DNA of 8,478 bases from Rickettsiales bacterium (lineage in GTDB: Bacteria; Pseudomonadota; Alphaproteobacteria; Rickettsiales; UBA1997). The position numbers and the translations under genes are program-made. The stretch spans positions 1-8,478 of the forward strand of contig SHWK01000038.1 of NCBI GenBank assembly GCA_009693885.1. The letters run 5' to 3'. Below are positions 1 to 5,704 of this stretch, in pieces. A model generated the notes under the pieces. It made no database searches and was not told where the DNA came from. It saw only the letters and a program-made list of their open reading frames with translations. How positions within the stretch are numbered: the stretch's first letter is position 1; each line of letters starts with the position of its first letter.

Positions 1-1
1 T

Positions 2-133
2 TTGCAAATTCTTGATAATAAAGCTGGTGGAAGCTCTGCTGGAGCGCCTTCAGGCTATGAAAATAGTGATAATTCTTCAAGAAAAAACAGCAATGTTGCG
101 GTTGAAGAAACTGATGATGAAATTCCGTTTTAG
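2..133 (+). CDS. ssb: Single-stranded DNA-binding protein, C-terminal part (5' end outside window)
   Basis: Reading from base 2 gives 43 codons and a TAG stop with no interruption. The peptide is a Gly/Ser/Asn-rich, low-complexity stretch ending in TDDEIPF. An acidic tail closing in D-D-x-I-P-F is the hallmark C-terminus of bacterial SSB. In that family the tip docks repair and replication partners such as exonuclease I, RecQ, RecO and the chi subunit, while the preceding disordered linker separates it from the OB fold. The OB-fold domain lies to the left of the window, so length and start cannot be judged. SSB coats single-stranded DNA in replication, recombination and repair. No rho-independent terminator immediately follows the stop; the first strong hairpin begins 25 bases downstream and belongs to the palindrome block described separately. 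Confidence 0.9.
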   Translation: MQILDNKAGGSSAGAPSGYENSDNSSRKNSNVAVEETDDEIPF

Positions 134-158
134 TTCACTCGCTTTAGATTGGTGAATA

Positions 159-245
159 GGAAAAATACTATCTGCTATTATGTTTTGTGCGAATGGATCG
201 CAGATCCTCTGAGCAACAAAACATATTAGTAGATAGTATTTTTCC
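159..245. repeat. Variable-arm palindromic element, copy 1
   Basis: The left arm 159-188 and right arm 216-245 are inverted copies matching at 28 of 30 positions. One of the two exceptions would be a G-U wobble in RNA. The 27-base apex 189-215 contains a smaller hairpin, GGATC-GCA-GATCC. Bases 181-220 are identical to bases 345-384 of copy 2 (40 of 40), while the outer arm bases 169-180 and 221-236 differ from copy 2 yet still pair with each other. The outer ends GGAAAAAT and ATTTTTCC resemble those of copy 2. The element is not coding on the plus strand. It resembles in style the dispersed palindromes known from Rickettsiales genomes, but I do not recognise the core as a named family. Confidence 0.85.
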
Positions 246-267
246 GTAAAAAAGTTTTCTATAAAAC

Positions 268-318
268 AGGCCCAAACATTGCTTTGGCAAAGAACGACAA
301 TTCTTGCTAACAATGCCT
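268..318. other. Middle hairpin between the two palindromes
   Basis: The stretch between the two palindromes also folds on itself. AGG (268-270) plus CATTG (277-281) pair with CAATG (311-315) plus CCT (316-318). Inside, GCAAAGAA (287-294) pairs with TTCTTGC (301-307) with one bulged A, closing a 6-base loop. A short GTTTT-ctat-AAAAC hairpin lies just upstream at 254-267. The stem is weaker and more interrupted than the flanking palindromes. With it, most of 159-407 can be drawn as three consecutive hairpins. A weak promoter candidate for nuoG overlaps it (TTGGCA at 284-289, TAACAA at 308-313), which I would not rely on. Confidence 0.4.
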
Positions 319-323
319 AAGCA

Positions 324-407
324 GGTAAAATGGCTTGCCTCTGGTGTTTTGTGCGAATGGATCGCAGATCCTCTGAGCAACAAATGCCAGAGGCAAGCCA
401 TTTTACC
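324..407. repeat. Variable-arm palindromic element, copy 2
   Basis: The left arm 324-352 pairs with the right arm 380-407: 21 consecutive Watson-Crick pairs from the base, then two G-U-type pairs, then TTT/AAA, a bulged T and GT/AC. Core 345-384 is identical to 181-220 of copy 1 and carries the same inner GGATC-GCA-GATCC hairpin. The arm segment GGCTTGCCTCTGG and its complement have no counterpart in copy 1, so each copy has its own matching pair of arms. The right end lies 32 bases upstream of the nuoG start codon, so in a transcript from upstream it would form a very stable stem in the nuoG leader. No T-run follows the stem, so it does not look like a classical intrinsic terminator. Confidence 0.85.
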
Positions 408-439
408 GTGAATATATCGCAAAAAATAACGAAGCAAAA

Positions 440-2476
440 ATGCCAACAATCTCAATCAACAACAAAGAATACGAAGTTCCAGAAGGAATAACAATAATCC
501 AAGCCTGCGAACTCGCTGAAATAGAGATTCCACGCTTTTGTTACCATGAAAGATTAGAGATCGCTGGCAATTGCCGCATGTGTTTAGTTGAAGTTGTAGG
601 CGGCCCACCAAAGCCGGTTGCATCTTGCGCCATGCCAATCACTAACGGCATGAAAGTTTTCACTGATACGCCGATGGTTAAAAAAGCTCGCGAGGGTGTA
701 ATGGAATTTTTGCTCGCCAATCACCCACTGGATTGCCCAATCTGCGATCAAGGCGGCGAATGCGATTTGCAAGATCAAGCCTATCAATATGGCCGCGATA
801 CTTCCGATTACCACGAACACAAGCGTGCCGTCAAAGATAAAGACATGGGCCCGTTGATCAAAACTACCATGACTCGCTGCATTCATTGCACCAGATGCGT
901 CCGCTTTATCACCGATGTTGCTGGCGTGCCAGAGCTTGGCGCTATTGGTCGCGGCGAAAAAATGGAAATCACTCCTTATGTTGAAAAAGCACTTTCCTCA
1001 GAATTATCCGGCAACATTATTGATCTCTGCCCCGTTGGCGCTCTAACCTCCAAGCCTTACGCCTTTAATGCCCGCAGCTGGGAGTTGAAAAAAACTGAAA
1101 GCATCGATGTGATGGATGCGCTTGGAAGCAATATCCGCATTGATTCGCGCGGGTTAGAAATCATGCGAATTTTGCCGCGCTTAAATGAAGATATCAACGA
1201 AGAATGGATCTCCGATAAAGCGCGTTATTGCTATGAGGGCCTTAGATATCAGCGCTTAGATAGTGTCTATATTCGCAAAAATGATAAGTTAGAAAAAGCT
1301 AGTTTTAATGAATCTTTAAATTTAATCACTAAAAAACTAAAGCATTTAAGTGGCGATGAAATAGCTGCTCTAAGTGGCCCACTAGCGGCTATAGAAGAAA
1401 TTTTTACTCTAAAAAATTTAATGCAAAAACTTAATAGCAAAAATTTTGAATCACGCCTCAAAGGTGAAAAGTTAAATTCAGATGATCGCGCTTCATACCT
1501 CTTTAACTCAGGCGTTTCTGGCATTGATGTGGCTGACGCGTGTTTGTTAATCGGGGTTAATCCTCGCAAAGATGCACCAGTTTTAAATGCCCGAATTCGC
1601 AAACGCAGCATCCACAAATACAATCCTTTTGCAATCGCGGCGGTTGGTGTTGAGGCTGATCTTAGCTATAAATATAAAAATCTTGGTGATGATGTTGAGG
1701 CGCTAGAAAAAATTCTTTCTGGCGAATCAGAATTTAGCAAGGTTTTAGAAAATGCCAAAAAACCAATGCTAATTCTAGGCGTTGACGCTGTAAGCGGCAA
1801 AGATGGTGCAGAAATTCTAAATCTAGCAAAAAAAATCGCAGAAAAATTCGAAATGATTCAAGATAATTGGAACGGCTTCAACTTTTTAGCTAAATCAAGC
1901 GGATTGGTAAATGGTTTAGAGCTAGGCTTTACAAGCCATCACGGCATTGAATCAATTTTAAAAGATTGCGAAGATGGCAAAATAAAATTGACCTTCTTAC
2001 TTGGCGTTGACGATGATATTAATTTTGCGGCACTAAAAAATACTTTTAAAATTTACATCGGATCCAATGGTGATAAGGGCGCTCACGATGCTGATATAAT
2101 TTTACCAGCAGCAGCTTTTAGCGAAAAAGAAGCAACTTACATCAATTGCGAAGGTCGCGCACAAAAAACTACCCGCGCAATTTTTGCACCAGAGGGCGCT
2201 CAAGAAGACTTCCAAATTATCCTTAAAATTGCAGAAGTATCAGGCGTTGATCTTGGTTTTAAAAATCTCACCGACCTTAAAAAATCATTAGCTAAAAATA
2301 ATGAAACTTACGCCAATTTAAATCATGTAACTAAAGCAAAATGGCTGGCAAGCAACTCTCATAAAATTGCCGATCATTCACAAAAAATTAATGCGGCAGA
2401 TTTTGATTTTTATTCAACCAATGCAATTGCTAGAGCATCTAGAGCTTTGGCAAAATGCAGCAATTCAAATAGCTAA
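440..2476 (+). CDS. nuoG: NADH-quinone oxidoreductase subunit G (complex I 75-kDa homologue)
   Basis: This 678-residue protein is the large iron-sulfur subunit of the peripheral arm of complex I, carrying electrons from the NADH site toward quinone on the cytoplasmic face of the inner membrane. Cluster ligands are all visible: a 2Fe-2S ferredoxin site (C34, C45, C48, C63), the His-Cys3 4Fe-4S site N5 (H95, C99, C102, C108) and 4Fe-4S site N4 (C147, C150, C153, C197). The additional N7 cluster of some bacteria is absent. The C-terminal half is a molybdopterin-oxidoreductase-like fold, recognisable near residues 548-580 (DADIILPAAAFSEKEATYIN), which in this family no longer binds the cofactor. 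Length fits mitochondrial and alphaproteobacterial homologues. The ATG is the only sensible start since the ferredoxin fold begins at once; the ribosome-binding site is weak. It stands apart from other nuo genes: ssb lies upstream and rpsP downstream. Confidence 0.97.
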   Translation: MPTISINNKEYEVPEGITIIQACELAEIEIPRFCYHERLEIAGNCRMCLVEVVGGPPKPVASCAMPITNGMKVFTDTPMVKKAREGVMEFLLANHPLDCPICDQGGECDLQDQAYQYGRDTSDYHEHKRAVKDKDMGPLIKTTMTRCIHCTRCVRFITDVAGVPELGAIGRGEKMEITPYVEKALSSELSGNIIDLCPVGALTSKPYAFNARSWELKKTESIDVMDALGSNIRIDSRGLEIMRILPRLNEDINEEWISDKARYCYEGLRYQRLDSVYIRKNDKLEKASFNESLNLITKKLKHLSGDEIAALSGPLAAIEEIFTLKNLMQKLNSKNFESRLKGEKLNSDDRASYLFNSGVSGIDVADACLLIGVNPRKDAPVLNARIRKRSIHKYNPFAIAAVGVEADLSYKYKNLGDDVEALEKILSGESEFSKVLENAKKPMLILGVDAVSGKDGAEILNLAKKIAEKFEMIQDNWNGFNFLAKSSGLVNGLELGFTSHHGIESILKDCEDGKIKLTFLLGVDDDINFAALKNTFKIYIGSNGDKGAHDADIILPAAAFSEKEATYINCEGRAQKTTRAIFAPEGAQEDFQIILKIAEVSGVDLGFKNLTDLKKSLAKNNETYANLNHVTKAKWLASNSHKIADHSQKINAADFDFYSTNAIARASRALAKCSNSNS

Positions 2477-2480
2477 TTTT

Positions 2481-2583
2481 AGGAGTCAACCGCAACTAGA
2501 GCGCCACAGCTTTGCAGCAATTTTACACAAAACCTAAAAAATAGTTGCATTTTGTTCTTTTATATGCATAATTCTTGGCTCCT
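2481..2583. other. Long-range inverted repeat in the nuoG-rpsP gap
   Basis: AGGAGTCAA (2481-2489) is complementary to TTGGCTCCT (2575-2583) over 9 positions with one G-U-type pair. Just inside, GCAACTA (2492-2498) is complementary to TAGTTGC (2542-2548). The arms are about 90 and 40 bases apart, and the 3' side contains the best rpsP promoter candidate. It starts 4 bases after the nuoG stop, so in an nuoG transcript it would sit in the 3' untranslated region. There is no T-run after it, so a simple intrinsic terminator is unlikely. It may be chance. Confidence 0.3.
2545..2572 (+). promoter_or_regulatory. Candidate sigma-70 promoter for rpsP-rdgB-ybeY
   Basis: TTGCAT (2545-2550) as -35 and CATAAT (2567-2572) as -10 are separated by 16 bases, giving a leader of roughly 60 bases before the rpsP ATG. 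A second, poorer possibility is TTGTAA (2591-2596) with GATTAT (2612-2617), 15 bases apart. Neither can be confirmed by eye in AT-rich DNA. No Shine-Dalgarno sequence precedes rpsP. Confidence 0.35.
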
Positions 2584-2637
2584 CGAGTCATTGTAATTGC
2601 TTTTAGCGGCTGATTATTTACAAAACAAACATATATT

Positions 2638-3075
2638 ATGATTAAAATTCGTCTTGCCCGTGGTGGCAGAAAAAATGTGCCTTTTTACCGTATCGTTGCT
2701 ACAAACAGCACGTCTCCTAGAGATTCAAAATTTCTAGAAAAATTAGGTACTTACAACCCTCTTGCTAACGATTCTGATGAAAAAAAGATCGTTATCGATA
2801 AAGAGCGTATTGAGCATTGGCTTTCTGTTGGCGCGATTCCATCTGAACGCGTTGCTAAATTTTTAATTGCCCTTGGCGTTAAAGGTGCCGCAAAACATAA
2901 ACCAGATTTCAAACCGAAAAAAACTGGTGATAATCTAAAGAAAAAAGCTTTAGAAAAAATCAAATTAGCTACTGAAGCTGCTGCCGCAGCGACTGAAAAA
3001 GCTGAAGCTGAAACTGCTAAAGTTGCTGCTGCCGCTATCGAAGCTGCCACACCAGCTGTTGAAGCTGCTGCTTAA
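2638..3075 (+). CDS. rpsP: 30S ribosomal protein bS16 with long Ala/Lys/Glu tail
   Basis: This is small-subunit protein S16, an early assembly protein contacting 16S rRNA in the body of the 30S subunit. The first 85 or so residues are a textbook S16: MIKIRLARGGRKNVPFYRIV, then SPRDSKFLEKLGTYNP and a conserved region with WLSVGAIPSERV. The family is usually 80-90 residues; this one is 145. The extra tail (about 93-145) is Lys-rich and then a repetitive Ala/Glu/Lys/Thr stretch, probably helical or disordered and of unknown role. Tails on S16 occur in other alphaproteobacteria. It starts a tight cluster: rdgB begins 13 bases after the stop. The usual S16 partners rimM, trmD and rplS are not adjacent. 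The start is fixed by the conserved MIKIRL N-terminus. Confidence 0.97.
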   Translation: MIKIRLARGGRKNVPFYRIVATNSTSPRDSKFLEKLGTYNPLANDSDEKKIVIDKERIEHWLSVGAIPSERVAKFLIALGVKGAAKHKPDFKPKKTGDNLKKKALEKIKLATEAAAAATEKAEAETAKVAAAAIEAATPAVEAAA

Positions 3076-3088
3076 CAATTCTTCAAAT

Positions 3089-3703
3089 ATGCAACTTCCC
3101 AGAAAAATTTTGGTCGCCACCAATAATTCTGGGAAGTTTGTTGAAATCTCTGACCTCCTCCAGCAAATAAATATCGAATCCATCAAGCCTGCGGTAGATC
3201 TTGCTGAGCCAGCAGAAACTGGAGAAACCTTTGCTGCAAATTCTTTGCTTAAAGCCAAATATTACGCTGAAAAAACTGGTCTTGTTTCTTTAGCTGATGA
3301 TTCTGGATTATGTATCGAAGCCTTGAATGGCAAGCCAGGAATACATTCGGCACGATTTGCTCTTGATGAATTGGGACAAAAAAACTTTCCAAAAACTTTT
3401 GAAAAAATTATATCATTGTTAAAAGAGAAAGGTGTAGAACCTTCTGGCTCTAAGGCATATTTTATTTGCAATCTAACAATTTTTGATCCGCAATCGGGCT
3501 TTTCTGAATCTTTTGAGGGTCGAATTAATGGCATGTTAACTTTTCCAGCCCGCGGCGCGCAGGGCTTTGGCTATGATCCTATTTTTATAAAAGACGGCAT
3601 ATCGCAAACTTTTGGTGAAATTTCAAGTATAGAAAAAGATGCGATTAGTCATCGGGCCGTAGCTTTTGCAAAATTATTATCGAAATTTCAACCCCAAATA
3701 TAA
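3089..3703 (+). CDS. rdgB: dITP/XTP pyrophosphatase (RdgB/HAM1 family)
   Basis: The cytoplasmic enzyme hydrolyses non-canonical purine nucleoside triphosphates (dITP, ITP, XTP) to monophosphate and pyrophosphate, keeping deaminated purines out of DNA and RNA. At 204 residues it has normal family length. Signature blocks are all present: nucleotide-binding ATNNSGKFVEI (10-20, Lys16), LADDSGLCIEAL with the metal/catalytic Asp pair D70-D71, GKPGIHSARFA, FPARGAQGFGYDPIF, and the C-terminal ISHRAVA motif that recognises the base. I start it at 3089 because MQLPRKILVATNN fits the family exactly. An in-frame ATG at 3023 would add 22 atypical residues and overlap rpsP by 53 bases. It lies 13 bases after rpsP and 5 bases before ybeY, so co-transcription is likely. 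No clear Shine-Dalgarno is visible. Confidence 0.95.
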   Translation: MQLPRKILVATNNSGKFVEISDLLQQINIESIKPAVDLAEPAETGETFAANSLLKAKYYAEKTGLVSLADDSGLCIEALNGKPGIHSARFALDELGQKNFPKTFEKIISLLKEKGVEPSGSKAYFICNLTIFDPQSGFSESFEGRINGMLTFPARGAQGFGYDPIFIKDGISQTFGEISSIEKDAISHRAVAFAKLLSKFQPQI

Positions 3704-3708
3704 TTGCA

Positions 3709-4239
3709 ATGAGCGCAACAAATCGTATTCGGATTGATATTGCGACTAAATCAAAAAAATGGTTAGTTGTAAAAAATATCGAAAAAACCATTGAACAAAC
3801 TTGTCAAAAATTAATTTTACTTAGTGAAATAAAAACATTTTTGCAGAAAAAAATGAACTGCCTTGAGATCTCTGTTTCTCTGGTCTCAAACCTTCAAATC
3901 AAAAAAATAAATCAGCAATTCCGTAATAAAAATACACCAACAGATGTTTTGTCTTTTTCGTTTTTAGATGAAAAATTAATTCGTAAAAATGGTTTTGAAA
4001 ATACTACCAAAACAACACAGCAGCTATTTCTTGGTGATATTATTTTGGCTTTTGAAGTGATAAATAAAGAGGCGATTGAAGCAAAGAAGGATTTTCAGCA
4101 ACATCTGACGCACTTACTGCTGCATAGCATTTTACACCTTATTGGTTATGATCATGAGAAGAAAAAAGATGCCAAAATTATGGAAGAAATTGAGATTAAA
4201 ATTTTGCGCAAATTAAAGATTGGGAATCCTTATATTTAG
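3709..4239 (+). CDS. ybeY: rRNA maturation endoribonuclease YbeY
   Basis: YbeY is a zinc-dependent endoribonuclease involved in 16S rRNA 3'-end maturation and late 70S quality control. The 176-residue protein shows the zinc-binding motif H-x3-H-x5-H as H139, H143 and H149 in HSILHLIGYDH. It also has the conserved INQQFRNKNTPTDVLSFSF block (Arg72 being the family's conserved basic residue), LGDIILAFEVINKEA, and the C-terminal ME..E and NPY signature. The first 45 residues are Lys/Ile-rich and less conserved. The ATG lies 5 bases after the rdgB stop, making it the third gene of the rpsP cluster and suggesting translational coupling. Grouping it with rpsP fits a ribosome-biogenesis theme. Downstream is a convergent intergenic region. 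Confidence 0.95.
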   Translation: MSATNRIRIDIATKSKKWLVVKNIEKTIEQTCQKLILLSEIKTFLQKKMNCLEISVSLVSNLQIKKINQQFRNKNTPTDVLSFSFLDEKLIRKNGFENTTKTTQQLFLGDIILAFEVINKEAIEAKKDFQQHLTHLLLHSILHLIGYDHEKKKDAKIMEEIEIKILRKLKIGNPYI

Positions 4240-4277
4240 TTTTTGTAGTGTGGTTTTAATTAAGGATAAACTGTGTA

Positions 4278-4330
4278 ATTACCCCCGACTTGTTAGATCT
4301 CGACCTCGGTGGAATAGTTAGTTAGGTAAT
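4278..4330. repeat. Inverted repeat ATTACC/GGTAAT with inner stem
   Basis: ATTACC (4278-4283) and GGTAAT (4325-4330) are exact inverted copies. Alternatively, CC-CCGA (4282-4288) pairs with TCGG-GG (4306-4312) with a single mismatch. The loop contains the palindrome AGATCT. These structures lie in the 210-base gap (4240-4449) between the convergent ybeY and traG-like genes, which holds no open reading frame I would call. Together with the two hairpins further right, this gap is strongly structured and could be a degraded repeat, a non-coding RNA or a transcription-end region. I cannot name it. Confidence 0.35.
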
Positions 4331-4350
4331 ACTCGCCTGCTCAGACACCC

Positions 4351-4389
4351 TTTTCATCTAATTAAAGCAAGCGTAGCTTGCGATGAAAA
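4351..4389. repeat. Hairpin A in the ybeY/traG convergent gap
   Basis: TTTTCATC (4351-4358) pairs with GATGAAAA (4382-4389), enclosing an 8-base unpaired stretch on the left side and then the perfect hairpin GCAAGC-gta-GCTTGC (4367-4381). That is 14 base pairs in total. No T-run follows on either strand, so it does not fit a standard intrinsic terminator, although a role in ending transcription from both sides is conceivable given the convergent genes. Its right arm is shared with hairpin B. Confidence 0.6.
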
Positions 4390-4413
4390 TGGAACTCGCA
4401 TTCGAGCATTTTC
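4385..4413. repeat. Hairpin B, overlapping and exclusive with hairpin A
   Basis: GAAAATG (4385-4391) pairs with CATTTTC (4407-4413), and inside it CTCG (4395-4398) pairs with CGAG (4403-4406) around a CATT loop, with a 3-base bulge GAA on the left. Bases 4385-4389 are also needed for the outer stem of hairpin A, so the two complete folds cannot form together. This is the geometry of an alternative-structure switch, but no known riboswitch or attenuator sequence is recognised. Confidence 0.5.
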
Positions 4414-4449
4414 TTGAAGTTGATTTAGTGTAGAGGATTTTTCTGTTAT

Positions 4450-5670
4450 CTAAAGAGCGATTATTTTCTTTTTCATTTCTTCATCTTCATAATAAAAAAC
4501 CTTCTTTGAAATAATTGGCTGTTCATGATCTCTCGTAATAATTTGTGAGTCGGGAGCTAGATTCATAGCTTCTTGCCATGATATCAGTTCAAGATTTTTA
4601 GATTTATCGAGACAAATTTGCGATATTTTATTGGCAGTTTTGAAACTTTTGGCGGCAAAGAAAATTTTGGTAGCGCAATCTGATATTATTGCCGAGGCAC
4701 CATTTTCTCCGTAAATATTTTCTATACTTTCAATATCAGCAGTGATCAAAAATAATTTGATTTTGTAGCCTCTAAAATAAGACGCTGCCGCCATCATCTC
4801 TAGTTTTCCAAGTGAGTAAAATTCATCCATAAATAAACACACCCCACCATTTTTATCATTATATCCAAGCTCACCCGCGGTTGTCGCTAGTCTTTCAAGG
4901 GCGTGGTCATAGAAGAACTGCATCACCGGCTGTAATCTATCAATATCAGTGGGATTCAACCCAACATAAAGTGTGGTTTTATTTTTCTTAAAATCAGCAA
5001 TATCAAAATCTGATTTGGAAGTTGCGTGATCTATCAAAGGATTATTCCAAGGCGCTAAATAGCTGCTTAGAACCCGAATAATAGAATTTTGTTCATGCTT
5101 ATCTTTTGACAAAAAAGACTTAATTTGACTGATTGCAAATGGATGGAGATCGTTTTTTGATTTCTTAACCGCATTAGATAATTCAGCGATTAAATCACCA
5201 GAAAGTATTCTGGCAATTTCGCCAAATGATTTAGTTTTGGCAGTGTTGGCGCCGAGATAAAGAACTATTGAGGTGAATAAATTTTTGGCACAGGCCATGT
5301 AATCACTGCGATCTCTAATCAAAAGATGAGAAATTTTTTGAATATCATCAATAATTTTTATTGGATCAGAGCTGATAAAATCCAGCGGATTATATCTGCT
5401 GGTTTTATCTTTTTCGCCAAGTGGATTCCACATAAAAATCTTATGCCCGATAGAAGCTCTATAGCCGCCAGTGAGTTCATAATTTTCCATTTTGATATCA
5501 TGGACAATTGCCGATTCTTCAAAAGCCAAAAGGCTTGGGATTACAAAGCAAACCCCTTTACCAGAGCCATGCGGAGCTATTAATAAGATGTGTCTATAAT
5601 CATTATTTTCGACAAATAATTTTTTATTATAAGCATCAAGACCGAGTAAAATATTATTTTTAGAACTCAT
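4450..5670 (-). CDS. TraG/VirD4-family type IV coupling ATPase lacking the membrane domain
   Basis: Type IV coupling proteins are hexameric inner-membrane ATPases that feed DNA or protein substrates into a type IV secretion channel. This 406-residue protein has the ATPase body: Walker A IAPHGSGKG (31-39, Lys38), the family block IVHDIKMENYELTGGYR, RYNPLDFIS, Walker B CLFMDEF (278-284) followed by SLGKLEMM, and a YGENGASAIISDCATKIFF block. The C-terminal end resembles the normal family terminus. What is missing is the N-terminal transmembrane region: the protein begins only about 30 residues before Walker A, where relatives have 100 or more. The start is firm, because AAGGAG lies just upstream and an in-frame TGA lies 12-10 bases before the ATG. 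In the segment where relatives usually carry a Gln-Ser pair, this protein reads ITADIESI. It follows ggt by 34 bases on the same strand. No other secretion gene is in the window. It could be a soluble functional variant or a relic that regained a start. Confidence 0.85.
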   Translation of the reverse strand: MSSKNNILLGLDAYNKKLFVENNDYRHILLIAPHGSGKGVCFVIPSLLAFEESAIVHDIKMENYELTGGYRASIGHKIFMWNPLGEKDKTSRYNPLDFISSDPIKIIDDIQKISHLLIRDRSDYMACAKNLFTSIVLYLGANTAKTKSFGEIARILSGDLIAELSNAVKKSKNDLHPFAISQIKSFLSKDKHEQNSIIRVLSSYLAPWNNPLIDHATSKSDFDIADFKKNKTTLYVGLNPTDIDRLQPVMQFFYDHALERLATTAGELGYNDKNGGVCLFMDEFYSLGKLEMMAAASYFRGYKIKLFLITADIESIENIYGENGASAIISDCATKIFFAAKSFKTANKISQICLDKSKNLELISWQEAMNLAPDSQIITRDHEQPIISKKVFYYEDEEMKKKIIAL

Positions 5671-5673
5671 TTT

Positions 5674-5680
5674 TCTCCTT
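5674..5680 (-). promoter_or_regulatory. Strong ribosome-binding site of the traG-like gene
   Basis: On the minus strand the sequence reads AAGGAGA, followed by AAA and the ATG at 5670-5668. This is by far the clearest Shine-Dalgarno in the window; most other genes here have none. It decides the start of the shortened coupling ATPase and argues that the short form is translated on purpose. Confidence 0.75.
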
Positions 5681-5704
5681 CAGATTTTTTTTGTTAATAA
5701 ATAA

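Larger units (their letters stand above)
152..414. mobile_element. Possible 249-bp non-coding insertion flanked by a 7-bp direct repeat
   Basis: The heptamer GTGAATA occurs at 152-158 and again at 408-414. The copies directly abut the outer ends (GG at 159-160, CC at 406-407) of a block made of two palindromes and a middle hairpin. The block ends are roughly inverted copies of each other (GGAAAAAT on the left, ATTTTACC on the right). A perfect repeat exactly at both ends looks like a target-site duplication, so the block may have arrived as one MITE-like unit. Against this, the palindromes' own right flank is partly conserved (CCGTAAA after copy 1, CCGTGAA after copy 2), so part of the match could come from the repeat itself. 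No protein-coding gene is seen in it. The 306-base gap between ssb and nuoG consists mostly of this block. Confidence 0.35.

Noticed and set aside
159..245. Intrinsic terminator for ssb
   Set aside because: The stem is far longer than a usual terminator, and its T-run is part of the paired arm rather than following the stem.
181..384. CRISPR array from the two 40-base identical repeats
   Set aside because: Only two copies exist, the spacer would be 124 bases and structured, the repeat sits inside larger palindromes, and there are no cas genes.
77..455. Minus-strand open frames of 78 and 95 codons overlapping the palindrome block
   Set aside because: They read through the palindromes, overlap ssb or the nuoG start, show no recognisable protein features, and are explained by low stop density in the repeats.
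3023..3088. Upstream ATG extending rdgB by 22 residues
   Set aside because: It would overlap rpsP and add Leu/Pro-rich residues absent from the family; the ATG at 3089 gives the standard N-terminus.
4240..4449. tRNA, tmRNA or other known structural RNA
   Set aside because: No cloverleaf, no T-arm consensus, no CCA end, and no sequence I recognise from known RNA families.
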